Origin: JBCAWW01 sp039024315
Lineage (GTDB): Bacteria > Bacteroidota > Bacteroidia > J057
Reading direction: 5' to 3'
DNA: 64,000 nt
NCBI GenBank assembly: GCA_039024315.1
Contig: JBCCQN010000011.1
Coordinates: 1-64,000 of the forward strand
Shown: positions 25,740-34,308 of the stretch, one piece after another
Layout of the letters: the number at the start of each line of letters is the position of its first letter
Numbering within the stretch: the stretch's first letter is position 1
Made by a program: the position numbers and the translations under genes
Notes under the pieces: generated by a model
Told to the model about the DNA's origin: nothing
The model's database searches: none
Seen by the model: the letters and a program-made list of their open reading frames with translations, nothing else

Positions 25740-28481
25740 CTATCTTCCACTCAAAGACTCAGTATCAGCACTCAACTCATAAATCGTATTCTGTACAAAT
25801 CCCTCAAAAGGGCGGCCGTCTTCATCTTTGAGTTGATAGCGAATCTCCATAATCCAGGTCTCCTCAATATCTGGTACCGTCAATCGGACCGTTTTGCCAT
25901 CTAGCATTAGGTGAGCCTCGGCCACTTGGAGCTTTTTGGCGTCATAGCGTTTGGAACCATAAAAATGCGTACGCTTGAGTTGCCAGGTTTCAATTTCAAA
26001 ATTATTAAGATCCGCTACGCTCGTAGGATCGAGCCCGTTGGCAAAAGTCAAATTGATACCGTTGGTATGGGTCTGCAGCTTGATCGGCAAATTCAAATCA
26101 TTGCCGGTATAGCGAATACGGTAAAAGCCGCCATTTTGGTAAACTTGGCTACTGCCCCAAGCGTTCATGCCGATGGCATACATCTGCCCATCCTTCGGAT
26201 TGAAGCGCGCCCGCATAATGCCCGTTGAAAATCTCGGCACTGGCAATTCGACAATGCCTGCCTGCGGCTGACCTTCCTTTTCTTCCTTGAGCACGACAAA
26301 GATTTTGCCATAGCCATAAGAGAGGTTGAGCAAGTTACCATTGAGGGGACCCCAATCTTTGCTTTCTGCCCAAACCAATTCGGATGGGGAGCGATCATTT
26401 TTTTGATCTACCCAAACTAATGGGGAAACCATCGCACCATTGGAGGTATCGTCCGGCGCGCCATAACCATACATATTGCCGTAAAATTTACCTTCCTCTA
26501 CGAGATTGATCCGGTTCATGGGATTCCAATGGCCTTCCTGATCGGTGACATAAAAACTGCCATCCGGATTGCGGCAAACTCCATTGGCTGCGCGGAAGCC
26601 ATGCGCCACAATGTCGGTGCGTTCGCCGTCGGCGCTAACCCTCAACAAGGTCCCATGTTGTGGTACTAGCGGGGTGCGGGCATGACGAGCACTTTTGGCG
26701 TAATAAAAATTGCCTTTCTCATCTACCTGTAAGCCCATGGCAAATTCATGGAAATGCTCCGTTACTTGGTGATCGTTATTAAAGCTCTCATAATAGTCTG
26801 TTTCCCCATCACCATTGAGGTCTTGCAGCCTAACCAATTGATCGCGGCAGCTGACATAGATTTTGTCATTGTATATTTTGATGCCGAGAGGTTGGTACAT
26901 TCCCGTAGCAATTCGCTTCCACTTGAGTTCGCCTGCTTTTTGGGTGATGCCACTGATCTCCCAAACCTCTCCTTCGATGGTACATAAGACAGCGCGTTGC
27001 CCATCGGGATAAAAATCAATGCCACCCGGACGCATGCGACTTTTCCATTGATTGGGGATGGGCAGGCTCAAGACATCTACCGCATAGGCCCCGGTATCCG
27101 TACCCACAAGTATTTCGGAAGAGAGTCTTTCTGGGTAACGGGTCTTACCTCCTTTGGTGAATGTGCTAAGATCTTCGACTTTTGGTATATTCTCAATTTG
27201 CGAATCAAGAACGGATTGAGATTCAGCGATTAGCACCTTGACTTTGGTTTTGCTCCCTGCCGGAACGCTTAATAGATGAAAGCCATCTTTTTGCTCCAAT
27301 TGAGCGTTCCCGGAGAGAATGGCCAAAGGAGTAGCAGCCGGTGCCAAGCGAACACTCAAGGCCTGATCGCCGGTTTCGATATTGAGGCTCCGACTAAAAA
27401 TAGGATTTTCACTATCTGTCTCCATCTCATAAGCTTCGAGCACTTTGCCATCGCCAACCGTATAGGAGAGCACGACCTTATCTTCGTGATGATAAAGACC
27501 TTTGTAGTGCGCCCAATTTTTGGGAAGGGGACCAAAAGGCCGACCATCGATAGCACGAAAACGTGGATCTTCAAAAGAACCATTTTCTGGATTAGCCCAG
27601 GCTGGACTGACAGGATTTTCGAGTAGAACCTTACCCACGGTTCGTGGATAGATATTGTGGCGATCGTTGAGCAAAATTCCCTGCCAGTCAATAAATTTTT
27701 CTCCGGTCCAGATGCCAGTCAGACGTAAAAGGTCGTGATCAAAAAGGGCCCAAGCTTTGCCGGCAGCGACCCCACCTTCGCCCTCATCCAAACGGAGGAC
27801 GATGCCCTTATATGCAAAATTGAGATCATTATAATTTTCGTTGGCTAGGGGAGAAGGGCCTCCTGATATTTCCCGTTCGGGAGCATTGGGACCGGCGAGT
27901 TCAAATGTATTGATCCAAAAGTCTCCATAATCCATCTCTGCCCAAGGTTGGTAAACTTTTGGTTCCGGTCCAGCCTCTGAGCCCTCCGGCAAACTCGCTA
28001 AATAATCATCATCAATTTTGAATCCTTGCTGACTCGGATTACTCCGCGCATAGGTTTCATAGATAAATTGGATGACGGCATATTTTTCTTGCGGAACGAG
28101 CTGGACTTGCGCTGGCATGCGTCCAAAGCCGCGACTGATGGTTTGATACATGCCGTATGGATCTCCAGCATACTTATAGGTATCTTCCCAAAATTTGTGT
28201 GCATTGGGAATCGAACCTGCTTGCCCTGGATTACCGTGGCAATTGAAGCAGACATTGTTATAGATTCGTTCTCCTTTGGTATAGCCGTGATCATCAAAGG
28301 CTTCGATCATACCAGCATGATCGATCTCTTTTTCATAATCAGGCAGATCAGAAATCGACAATAAGAACTCGGCGGGTACCGAACTTTCAACGGGAGGGGG
28401 CGTCTTTTGGCAAGCATTGTTGGTCAATATCAACCCCAAAGCAAGCATAATGGCGAGGGTGTAGTTTAGTAGTAGTCGCAT
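25740..28481 (-). CDS. Large cytochrome c / DUF6797 / beta-propeller lipoprotein
   Basis: The 913-residue protein has a signal peptide with a likely lipidated Cys24 (LTNNAC). A cytochrome c domain follows with the haem motif CFNCH (C78, C81, H82) and a probable axial Met in the FGRMPAQ region. Residues about 155-400 read like the DUF6797 family (MDYGDFWINTFEL, GILLNDRHNIYPR). A beta-propeller of the glucose/sorbosone dehydrogenase kind occupies about 460-800 (RPGGIDFYPDGQRAVLCTIEGEVW, GLQVDEKGNFYYAKS, GFRAANGVCRNPDGSFYVTDQEGHW). A final beta domain ends the protein. It is probably a periplasmic or outer-membrane quinoprotein-like or carbohydrate-oxidising protein; no substrate can be named. 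It stands alone. Confidence 0.88.
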   Translation of the reverse strand: MRLLLNYTLAIMLALGLILTNNACQKTPPPVESSVPAEFLLSISDLPDYEKEIDHAGMIEAFDDHGYTKGERIYNNVCFNCHGNPGQAGSIPNAHKFWEDTYKYAGDPYGMYQTISRGFGRMPAQVQLVPQEKYAVIQFIYETYARSNPSQQGFKIDDDYLASLPEGSEAGPEPKVYQPWAEMDYGDFWINTFELAGPNAPEREISGGPSPLANENYNDLNFAYKGIVLRLDEGEGGVAAGKAWALFDHDLLRLTGIWTGEKFIDWQGILLNDRHNIYPRTVGKVLLENPVSPAWANPENGSFEDPRFRAIDGRPFGPLPKNWAHYKGLYHHEDKVVLSYTVGDGKVLEAYEMETDSENPIFSRSLNIETGDQALSVRLAPAATPLAILSGNAQLEQKDGFHLLSVPAGSKTKVKVLIAESQSVLDSQIENIPKVEDLSTFTKGGKTRYPERLSSEILVGTDTGAYAVDVLSLPIPNQWKSRMRPGGIDFYPDGQRAVLCTIEGEVWEISGITQKAGELKWKRIATGMYQPLGIKIYNDKIYVSCRDQLVRLQDLNGDGETDYYESFNNDHQVTEHFHEFAMGLQVDEKGNFYYAKSARHARTPLVPQHGTLLRVSADGERTDIVAHGFRAANGVCRNPDGSFYVTDQEGHWNPMNRINLVEEGKFYGNMYGYGAPDDTSNGAMVSPLVWVDQKNDRSPSELVWAESKDWGPLNGNLLNLSYGYGKIFVVLKEEKEGQPQAGIVELPVPRFSTGIMRARFNPKDGQMYAIGMNAWGSSQVYQNGGFYRIRYTGNDLNLPIKLQTHTNGINLTFANGLDPTSVADLNNFEIETWQLKRTHFYGSKRYDAKKLQVAEAHLMLDGKTVRLTVPDIEETWIMEIRYQLKDEDGRPFEGFVQNTIYELSADTESLSGR

Positions 28482-28504
28482 ACTACTAAAGCTAAAAAAA
28501 TCCC

Positions 28505-28651
28505 GCTGAGAATTAAACCAGCTGACCTACTACCTACAAGCGCTTGATACAGAGGATTATCAGGGCCATTTTTAGCCCAAAAACCGTCTTGAGAATAGCA
28601 TGAATATATACCTTACGAGTATAGGTATCGGATTAGTTGATTCTCAGGGCC
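28505..28651. repeat. Two long-loop inverted repeats, CTGAGAAT family, copies 3 and 4
   Basis: Copy 3 pairs GCTGAGAAT (28505-28513) with GATTATCAGGGCC (28555-28567). Copy 4 pairs CTTGAGAAT (28588-28596) with GATTCTCAGGGCC (28639-28651) and contains an inner ATATACCT/AGTATAGGTAT inverted repeat. They lie head to tail upstream of the cytochrome c gene. Confidence 0.6.
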
Positions 28652-28996
28652 TATTTTCGCGGAAAAGGGCCTTGTTTTTGACGAAAAAAAGCGTTTTTAA
28701 TACAATTTTACGTAATTTCCAAATATGTCTGCTGTCTTACTTTTTTAATTTATTGATAATCAATGGTTTATGAAGGCGGTTGAGTTAAAGACTCTGTTTT
28801 GCAAAACGAGGTATTTTTGTACAGGAAAGACTTAAGGTTAGAAATCATCGATCATCGAGAGAGCAGCTTTAAGGCCATATTGTATGCATTTAGATGCTGA
28901 AATACCTCGTATATTCTTCTTCAAGATGTAGTCCCAATAATCGGTTTTGCTCGCAAAAAGAGGTGGCGGTGGATGTGATCCTAATTAGACTTTATT

Positions 28997-29430
28997 AGGA
29001 GGGCCGCTTCGCGGAACGCTAATCTCCAAGAGCCAGATATCCTTCCATGATTCCGCGATGACGGGATTTCTTTAGGACCAGCCAAAGGTCATCCCAGCCA
29101 AGGCACGCGAGCCGGGATCTTATAGGTTGGGTTGCCGCTTTGCGGAACTTTAATCTCCAAAGTTCCCTGGGCTGTCGCTCGGGATGACCTTTAGATTTGT
29201 CTTGTGGTATATTGTCAAGACCTTGTTGAAAACATCAGGCATTTAACCCGTGCAGAGGGCGAACGATCGGGATGACAAATTGGGAGCTTCTGGTACTTTT
29301 ACCTCCATCAATCATGTCATCCTGAACTAGCTGAAGGATCTGTATTTCTTTTACCGCTTCGCGGAACGATTTTATCTGATAAAATAGGTATCAATCCATA
29401 CGATCCGTGACGCCACAAAATTTTGTGGCG
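28997..29430. repeat. Cluster of hairpin units and related repeats
   Basis: Three units in the same orientation: 29003-29027 (CCGC-TTC-GCGG-AACGCTAATCTCC), 29134-29158 (CCGC-TTT-GCGG-AACTTTAATCTCC) and 29353-29376 (CCGC-TTC-GCGG-AACGATTTTATC). Between them are GTCATCC-type stretches (for example CTGGGCTGTCGCTCGGGATG near 29165-29190 and CATCCTGAACTAGCTGAAGG near 29319-29338). A 20-bp palindrome CGCCACAAAATTTTGTGGCG is at 29411-29430. The gap 28652-28996 between the repeat clusters shows no gene. Confidence 0.65.
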
Positions 29431-29454
29431 CTAAATCTTTTCGTCGCTAACCGA

Positions 29455-30252
29455 TTACTTCCCTTTAAAATTGGCTTTTCGCTTTTGCAGGAAGGCAGCG
29501 ATACCTTCGAAGAAATCTTCTGATTTGAAATTGACACCCTGATTTTGGGCTTCAGTAGCTAAAGCACCTGCTAGACCTTCACGCGCCGCAGCGCGCAAAT
29601 TGGATTTGGTATGTTGGATGGCCAAGAAAGGACCGTTGGCCATGGCGCCAGCCATAAGTTCGACTGCTTCGTCAAGTTGCTCGTCCGCAAATAGTTGATT
29701 GACCAATCCGTAGCCTTTGGCTTCATCGGCAGGGATGATTGCATTGGTAGCCATGAGTTCGAAGGCTTTGTGGTGGCCGAGTTTTTCGTACATAAAAAAA
29801 GAGCCTCCTCCATCACTCGATAAACCGATGCGGGTAAATATCTGACTGAACCTAGCGTTTTGCGAAGCAAAAATCATATCACAAGCCAAAGCAAAACTAA
29901 AACCTACCCCTACGCAATTACCGCGTACTTTGGCGATAAAGACTTTATTCATCTCCCGCATTGCCAAAACCAATGGATTATAGGTCTCTTGCAAAAAAGT
30001 CGTTACGTCAAAACCGCCTTCTTCCGCAACTACTCTCGGATCTAGATCTGCTCCCGCACAAAAATCTGAACCTTCACCCGTCAATATAATCACCCGACTG
30101 TCATCTTCTTTGGTTTCCAAAATGACATCGCGAAATAGCTTGGCCATCTCACCACTAATAGCATTTCGCTTATGAGGTTGAGCAAAAGTGATGGTTTTGA
30201 TGGTACCATTCATGCTGACTTGCAAGGGACCTTCGGAGATAATGCTTGCCAT
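29455..30252 (-). CDS. Enoyl-CoA hydratase/isomerase family protein
   Basis: The 265-residue protein is a crotonase-fold enzyme. The oxyanion-hole segments are visible as ITGEGSDFCAGADLDPR (first) and VRGNCVGVGFSFALACD (second). The residues that usually act as catalytic glutamates are not both obvious: the segment after IGLSSDGGGSFFMYEKLG has Asp where hydratases have Glu, as in isomerase-type (PaaG-like) members. It is divergent from the acyl-CoA dehydrogenase gene, 115 bp away, so the pair may serve the same acyl-CoA oxidation. A hairpin unit in inverse orientation falls inside the gene at about 29854-29872. Confidence 0.9.
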   Translation of the reverse strand: MASIISEGPLQVSMNGTIKTITFAQPHKRNAISGEMAKLFRDVILETKEDDSRVIILTGEGSDFCAGADLDPRVVAEEGGFDVTTFLQETYNPLVLAMREMNKVFIAKVRGNCVGVGFSFALACDMIFASQNARFSQIFTRIGLSSDGGGSFFMYEKLGHHKAFELMATNAIIPADEAKGYGLVNQLFADEQLDEAVELMAGAMANGPFLAIQHTKSNLRAAAREGLAGALATEAQNQGVNFKSEDFFEGIAAFLQKRKANFKGK

Positions 30253-30367
30253 ATCGGGGGATTAGTAGGATTTATTTGCTTCAATTTCCAACAATGTACG
30301 AATCAAAGCAAAGGAAAATATAGAAATTAAAAAATTTTCCATAGTTTTATAGTAAGCAAAAAATCAT

Positions 30368-32164
30368 ATGGCAAAGACATATATCAATACCAAAAATCTC
30401 CGCTTCCTTTTGCACGAGGTGCATGCTGTGGAAGATGTGCTAGCGCAAGAGAAGTTTGCGCACTTTGATACTGAATCGGTAAACATGCTAGTTGATGCAG
30501 CCAAGCAGTTTTCGGATACTTATCTTTTTCCTCACTATGAAGGGATGGATCGTAATGAGCCACAATTGGTAGATGGAGAGATCACGGTACATGAGAGTGT
30601 CATTCCATTTATCAAGGCTGCGGGCGAAGCAGGTTGGATTGGGGCTTCGGCACCATTGGATGATGGCGGTATGCAGGCGCCTAGTATGTTGTCGGTAGCT
30701 ACTGGTTTGATATTTGCCGCTGGCAATAATGCCGCTACTCCATTTACGGGTTTGACGGCTTCGGTAGTCAACTTATTTGTTGAGTATGGTACGCCCGAGC
30801 AAAAAGCAGCCTATCTCGATAAGTTGATTAGCGGCGAATGGCAAGGAACCATGTGTTTGACTGAGCCACAGGCCGGAAGTTCGCTTTCGGATATTACCAC
30901 TTCAGCTACGCCTCAGCCAGATGGTAGCTACAAAATCAAAGGCCAGAAGATTTATATCTCTGGTGGCGATTATCAAGGCATAGATAATGTCGTACATATG
31001 TTGTTGGCTCGTATTGATGGAGCCCCTGCGGGAACGAAAGGAATTTCTCTTTTTATCGTACCTAAAAATCGCGATGGTGGACAAAAGCCTAATGACGTCT
31101 CGGTAGCAGGGCTATATCATAAGATGGGCCAAAAAGGAATTCCAGCAACACATTTAATGTTTGGAGAGGATGATGATTGTGTGGGTTATTTGATCGGAGA
31201 GGAAAATAAAGGTTTGAGCTGTATGTTCCAGATGATGAACGAAGCTCGGATCGGAGTGGGAGTAGGGGCGACTGGTGTGGCATCTGCTGCTTATCATGCC
31301 TCTCTCGAATATGCACAAGAAAGACCACAAGGTCGTCGTTTGGATGATCGCGATTTGAGTAAGCCTCAAACTTTGATCATCAATCACCCTGATGTGAAGC
31401 GGATGTTGCTTTTGCAAAAAGCGGTAGTTGAGGGCTCGATGAGTTTGGCGGTTGCTTGTGGTAAGTATGCAGATATGGCAGATGCGCTTGAAGGCGAAGA
31501 AGCCGCAAACGCTCACCTGCTACTAGAAATCTTGACGCCAATCTTGAAGACCTATCCATCTGAGATGGGAATTACCTCTATCAGCAATGGTCTGCAGATA
31601 TTTGGCGGTGGTGGATTCTGTGAGGATTTTCCTTTGGAGAACTATTATCGTGATATCCGTATCTTTTCTATTTATGAAGGTACAACCGGTATCCAGTCCC
31701 AAGACTTGCTTGGTCGTAAGGTGACTATGAAGCAAGGTGCAGCAATGAAGTTGCTCTTTGGTGAAATCCAAAAGACCGTTGCGGCAGCTAGTACCTTTGA
31801 GGAGCTTAAACCATATGTAGATATTCTCAACGAAAAACTACAAAAGGTCCAACAGGTAAGTATGCACTTGGTTGGCTTCGCGATGCAGGGTAAAATCGAA
31901 AGATTCCTTTCAGACGCGACTTTATATATGGAGCTGTTTTCGATCATGGCCATCGCCTGGCAATGGTTGGCACAGGCCGTAGCGGCGAAGCAGCAATTAT
32001 TGACGCAGTCTCTAGGTGAGGATGAAAAGGCTTTTTATGAGAGTAAACTCCACACTATGAAGTACTTCTATCACTATGAAGTGCCAAAAACGCTGGGGTT
32101 GATTCAGCGTCTTTTGGACAATGAAGTTTTGACCATCGAATCAGAAAAGGAACTCGCTTGGTAA
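30368..32164 (+). CDS. Acyl-CoA dehydrogenase, DmdC-like long form
   Basis: The 598-residue flavoprotein is longer than standard acyl-CoA dehydrogenases because of N-terminal and C-terminal additions, as in the DmdC (3-methylmercaptopropionyl-CoA dehydrogenase) group. FAD/substrate motifs include GTMCLTEPQAGSSLSDI, IKGQKIYISGGDY, MMNEARIGVGVGATGVASAAYH and FGGGGFCEDFPLENYYRDIRIFSIYEGTTGIQSQDLLGRK. The EGTTGIQ segment holds the usual catalytic-region glutamate. The exact acyl chain is not predictable. It is probably expressed with, but in the opposite direction to, the enoyl-CoA hydratase. A strong terminator follows at 32226. Confidence 0.93.
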   Translation: MAKTYINTKNLRFLLHEVHAVEDVLAQEKFAHFDTESVNMLVDAAKQFSDTYLFPHYEGMDRNEPQLVDGEITVHESVIPFIKAAGEAGWIGASAPLDDGGMQAPSMLSVATGLIFAAGNNAATPFTGLTASVVNLFVEYGTPEQKAAYLDKLISGEWQGTMCLTEPQAGSSLSDITTSATPQPDGSYKIKGQKIYISGGDYQGIDNVVHMLLARIDGAPAGTKGISLFIVPKNRDGGQKPNDVSVAGLYHKMGQKGIPATHLMFGEDDDCVGYLIGEENKGLSCMFQMMNEARIGVGVGATGVASAAYHASLEYAQERPQGRRLDDRDLSKPQTLIINHPDVKRMLLLQKAVVEGSMSLAVACGKYADMADALEGEEAANAHLLLEILTPILKTYPSEMGITSISNGLQIFGGGGFCEDFPLENYYRDIRIFSIYEGTTGIQSQDLLGRKVTMKQGAAMKLLFGEIQKTVAAASTFEELKPYVDILNEKLQKVQQVSMHLVGFAMQGKIERFLSDATLYMELFSIMAIAWQWLAQAVAAKQQLLTQSLGEDEKAFYESKLHTMKYFYHYEVPKTLGLIQRLLDNEVLTIESEKELAW

Positions 32165-32225
32165 GTTCCCTCTGCTCATTTGCAAAATGAGTTTTAAAAG
32201 TAATATTTTTCACGAAAACGTAAGA

Positions 32226-32252
32226 AATGCCGACCTAGGTCGGCATTCTTTT
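32226..32252 (+). terminator. Rho-independent terminator
   Basis: A perfect 22-bp palindrome (32226-32247; half site AATGCCGACCT) followed by CTTTTT, 62 bp after the acyl-CoA dehydrogenase stop. Confidence 0.85.
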
Positions 32253-32432
32253 TGGACCTAATCTAGCAAGTCATGGTTACGATTTTTTAGAAGAAAAATT
32301 TTAGCAACAAAAAACGTCCAATGACTGACACATTTTGGAATTGTAATTCGTAGAAAAATAAATACAACGAAATATGAGACTTTTTCCTAGCTACACAGTC
32401 ATAATAGTGTTGTAAAAAATTATCGTACAAAA

Positions 32433-32552
32433 ATGAGTATCTGGAGCATAGCCTACATCGCCATAGCCAGCATCCTTGTGATTGGAAATGCTATCGTAGC
32501 CCGCAGATTCAATCAGTATCAAGAGAACCCAGAGTCTGAAAAAGAGCTCTAA
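32433..32552 (+). CDS. Small single-helix membrane protein (39 aa)
   Basis: ATG at 32433 opens a 39-codon frame ending in TAA at 32550-32552. The product starts MSIWSIAYIAIASILVIGNA, one membrane helix, followed by a charged tail (RRFNQYQENPESEKEL). The coding potential is suggested by the clean helix, positive charges (ARR) just after it and a polar end. It sits between the dehydrogenase terminator and the phosphodiester glycosidase gene, 41 bp upstream of the latter and on the same strand. No family is recognised. Confidence 0.55.
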   Translation: MSIWSIAYIAIASILVIGNAIVARRFNQYQENPESEKEL

Positions 32553-32593
32553 TTTGTATCCAACGGCTTTTTTTTCGTTACTGAAGAAAAAGT

Positions 32594-33427
32594 ATGCACT
32601 GGACTATCCTCTTTTTTCTCTCTTCTCTCCTCATTCAACCGCAACCCAGAAAACAGTGGGCTAACCCCAACCCACAGCCTTTGCAATGGCAAAAACTCGA
32701 GCAAGGGCTGGATTTTACTGTCGCTGATGCTTCTATCAAATGCAACATAGGTGATTCTAAAATCCGTGTCCTACGGATCGATCCCACTTATTTTGACTTC
32801 CGCTTGTTGAGCACCAAGGAGCTCAAACATCAAAATCTTACTGCTGACCAATGGTCAAAAAAATACCAGCTCACGGCGCTGGTCAATGCCGGCATGTACC
32901 AGATGGATCACCAGACCAATGTGGGCTATATGCGCAACTACCAGTTTGTCAACAATGGGCGCATAAGCAAAGACAATACGTTGCTTGCTTTCAACCCCAA
33001 AGAGTCAGAACTCCCTTCTGTCCAAATCATTGATCGTACTTGTCAAGATTGGGAAAACCTGATGACTCAATATCATTCTCTTAGCCAAGGTATTCGGATG
33101 GTGGACTGCCAGCAAAAAAATCGCTGGGGCCAGCAACCCAAATATTGGAGTATGGTTGCGATTGCTGTAGATAAGCGAGGTCAAGTTTTGTTTCTGCACA
33201 GCAGAACGCCTTACTCAGTGCGTGATTTTATCAAGCAAGTTTTGGCTATGCCGCTCGATATCTACAATGCCATGTATCTAGAAGGCGGACCCGAAGCCTC
33301 CTTTTATCTAGATCATCCCAAGGCTCAGGTTTCCGCCATTGGCAGCTACGAAACGGGTTTTTATGAGTCGGACAACAATAAGCGCTATTGGCCGATACCC
33401 AATGTGATTGGGATTGTGCGGAAATAA
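32594..33427 (+). CDS. Phosphodiester glycosidase (NAGPA) family protein
   Basis: The 277-residue protein starts with a short signal-like hydrophobic segment (WTILFFLSSLLIQ). The NAGPA/DUF2233 domain is recognised by ALVNAGMYQMDHQTNVGYM, NGRISKDNTLLAF and, near the end, NAMYLEGGPEASFYL, where mammalian uncovering enzyme and bacterial homologues carry the catalytic DGGGS-like stretch. Such enzymes cleave GlcNAc or similar groups from phosphodiesters; the bacterial substrates are poorly known. The TAA stop (33425-33427) is inside a hairpin-repeat unit. Confidence 0.85.
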   Translation: MHWTILFFLSSLLIQPQPRKQWANPNPQPLQWQKLEQGLDFTVADASIKCNIGDSKIRVLRIDPTYFDFRLLSTKELKHQNLTADQWSKKYQLTALVNAGMYQMDHQTNVGYMRNYQFVNNGRISKDNTLLAFNPKESELPSVQIIDRTCQDWENLMTQYHSLSQGIRMVDCQQKNRWGQQPKYWSMVAIAVDKRGQVLFLHSRTPYSVRDFIKQVLAMPLDIYNAMYLEGGPEASFYLDHPKAQVSAIGSYETGFYESDNNKRYWPIPNVIGIVRK

Positions 33428-33443
33428 GCGTTCCGCGCAGCGG
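33424..33443. repeat. Solitary hairpin unit overlapping a stop codon
   Basis: ATAAGCGTTCCGCGCAGCGG, the inverse orientation (CGTT plus CCGC-GCA-GCGG), followed by an A-run. It supplies the stop codon of the preceding gene. Confidence 0.7.
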
Positions 33444-33454
33444 TAAAAAAAATA

Positions 33455-33492
33455 CCCTGCTCACCTTCTCTAAAATGAGAAAATGAGCAGGG
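33455..33492. terminator. Bidirectional terminator-like hairpin
   Basis: CCCTGCTCA (33455-33463) pairs with TGAGCAGGG (33484-33492), with an inner TTCTC/GAGAA pair. It lies between two convergent genes and is preceded by an A-run, so it can end transcription of the minus-strand glutathione peroxidase gene and perhaps of the plus-strand gene. Confidence 0.7.
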
Positions 33493-33519
33493 CTCTATTA
33501 TTTAAGCAGTCAAAAAGAC

Positions 33520-34068
33520 CTACTGCAAATAGCTAGTAATTTCTTCTCCCAAGGGATCTACCGAAGAGGGAAAATGGGCCAACCAATTCCCTTCTGGGGA
33601 AATGAGAAATTTGTTGAAGTTCCAGCTGACGGAAGCATCAGAAACTTGATTCTGAGATTTTTGCGTTAGCCAAGCGTAGATGGGATGTTGGTTCTGGCCT
33701 TTGACATCGATCTTTTGCGTCATCGGAAAACTCACACCATAATTTTTCTGGCAGAAGGTTGCGATTTCGCTTGCAGTGCCGGGTTCTTGGCCGCCAAACT
33801 GATTGCTTGGAAAACCAATGATGACCAATTTGTCTTGGTACTGATCGTATAATTCTTGGAGGGGTTCGTACTGGCGAGTGTAGCCACATTTTGAAGCGAC
33901 GTTTACGCACAAAATGTACTTACCTTCGTAATCCGCCATATTGATTTGATCAGCAAGCAGTCCTTCGATGCTAAATTCGTGAAAGGAGGCAGTGGTAGTT
34001 TGATTCATAGATAAATCCAAAAATGGAGTGGTAAGAGAGATGATGATGAGAGAAAGAAAGGTCTTCAT
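33520..34068 (-). CDS. Exported glutathione peroxidase (cysteine type)
   Basis: The 182-residue protein reduces hydroperoxides. The peroxidatic cysteine replaces selenocysteine in NVASKCGYTRQY (C61); the FPSNQFGGQEPG and WNFNKFL motifs supply the Gln, Trp and Asn of the catalytic tetrad. A hydrophobic N-terminal segment (KTFLSLIIISLTTPFL) suggests export or membrane anchoring, unlike the usual cytoplasmic forms; an internal Met at residue 21 would give a cytoplasmic version of about 162 residues. Bacterial non-selenium enzymes mostly use thioredoxin as reductant, so this may be thioredoxin-linked. The 240-bp upstream gap shows no other gene. Confidence 0.93.
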   Translation of the reverse strand: MKTFLSLIIISLTTPFLDLSMNQTTTASFHEFSIEGLLADQINMADYEGKYILCVNVASKCGYTRQYEPLQELYDQYQDKLVIIGFPSNQFGGQEPGTASEIATFCQKNYGVSFPMTQKIDVKGQNQHPIYAWLTQKSQNQVSDASVSWNFNKFLISPEGNWLAHFPSSVDPLGEEITSYLQ

Positions 34069-34308
34069 TCGTAAGGTGTTTAGTTAAGAAACCTCCTGAT
34101 GAGTAAAAGGTTCTCAGCTTTTTGTGGGGCATAAATCCGCGACTAGTTGTGGAGCATGGCTAGGCGATGTGCTACTTGCTAGGGAATTTTATCCCTTTTG
34201 AGCCCTTGTCAGCCTAGACACAAACTATACATACTCTTGGAAGCGGAAATCTAATCCCAAAGATTTTGTAATTACCCTTATCAAAAACCCTTTCATCAAG
34301 ATTCTATC

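Noticed and set aside
33194..33215. CTGC-ACA-GCAG-AACGCC as another hairpin unit
   Set aside because: It encodes the likely conserved HSRTPYS stretch of the glycosidase and the tail diverges.
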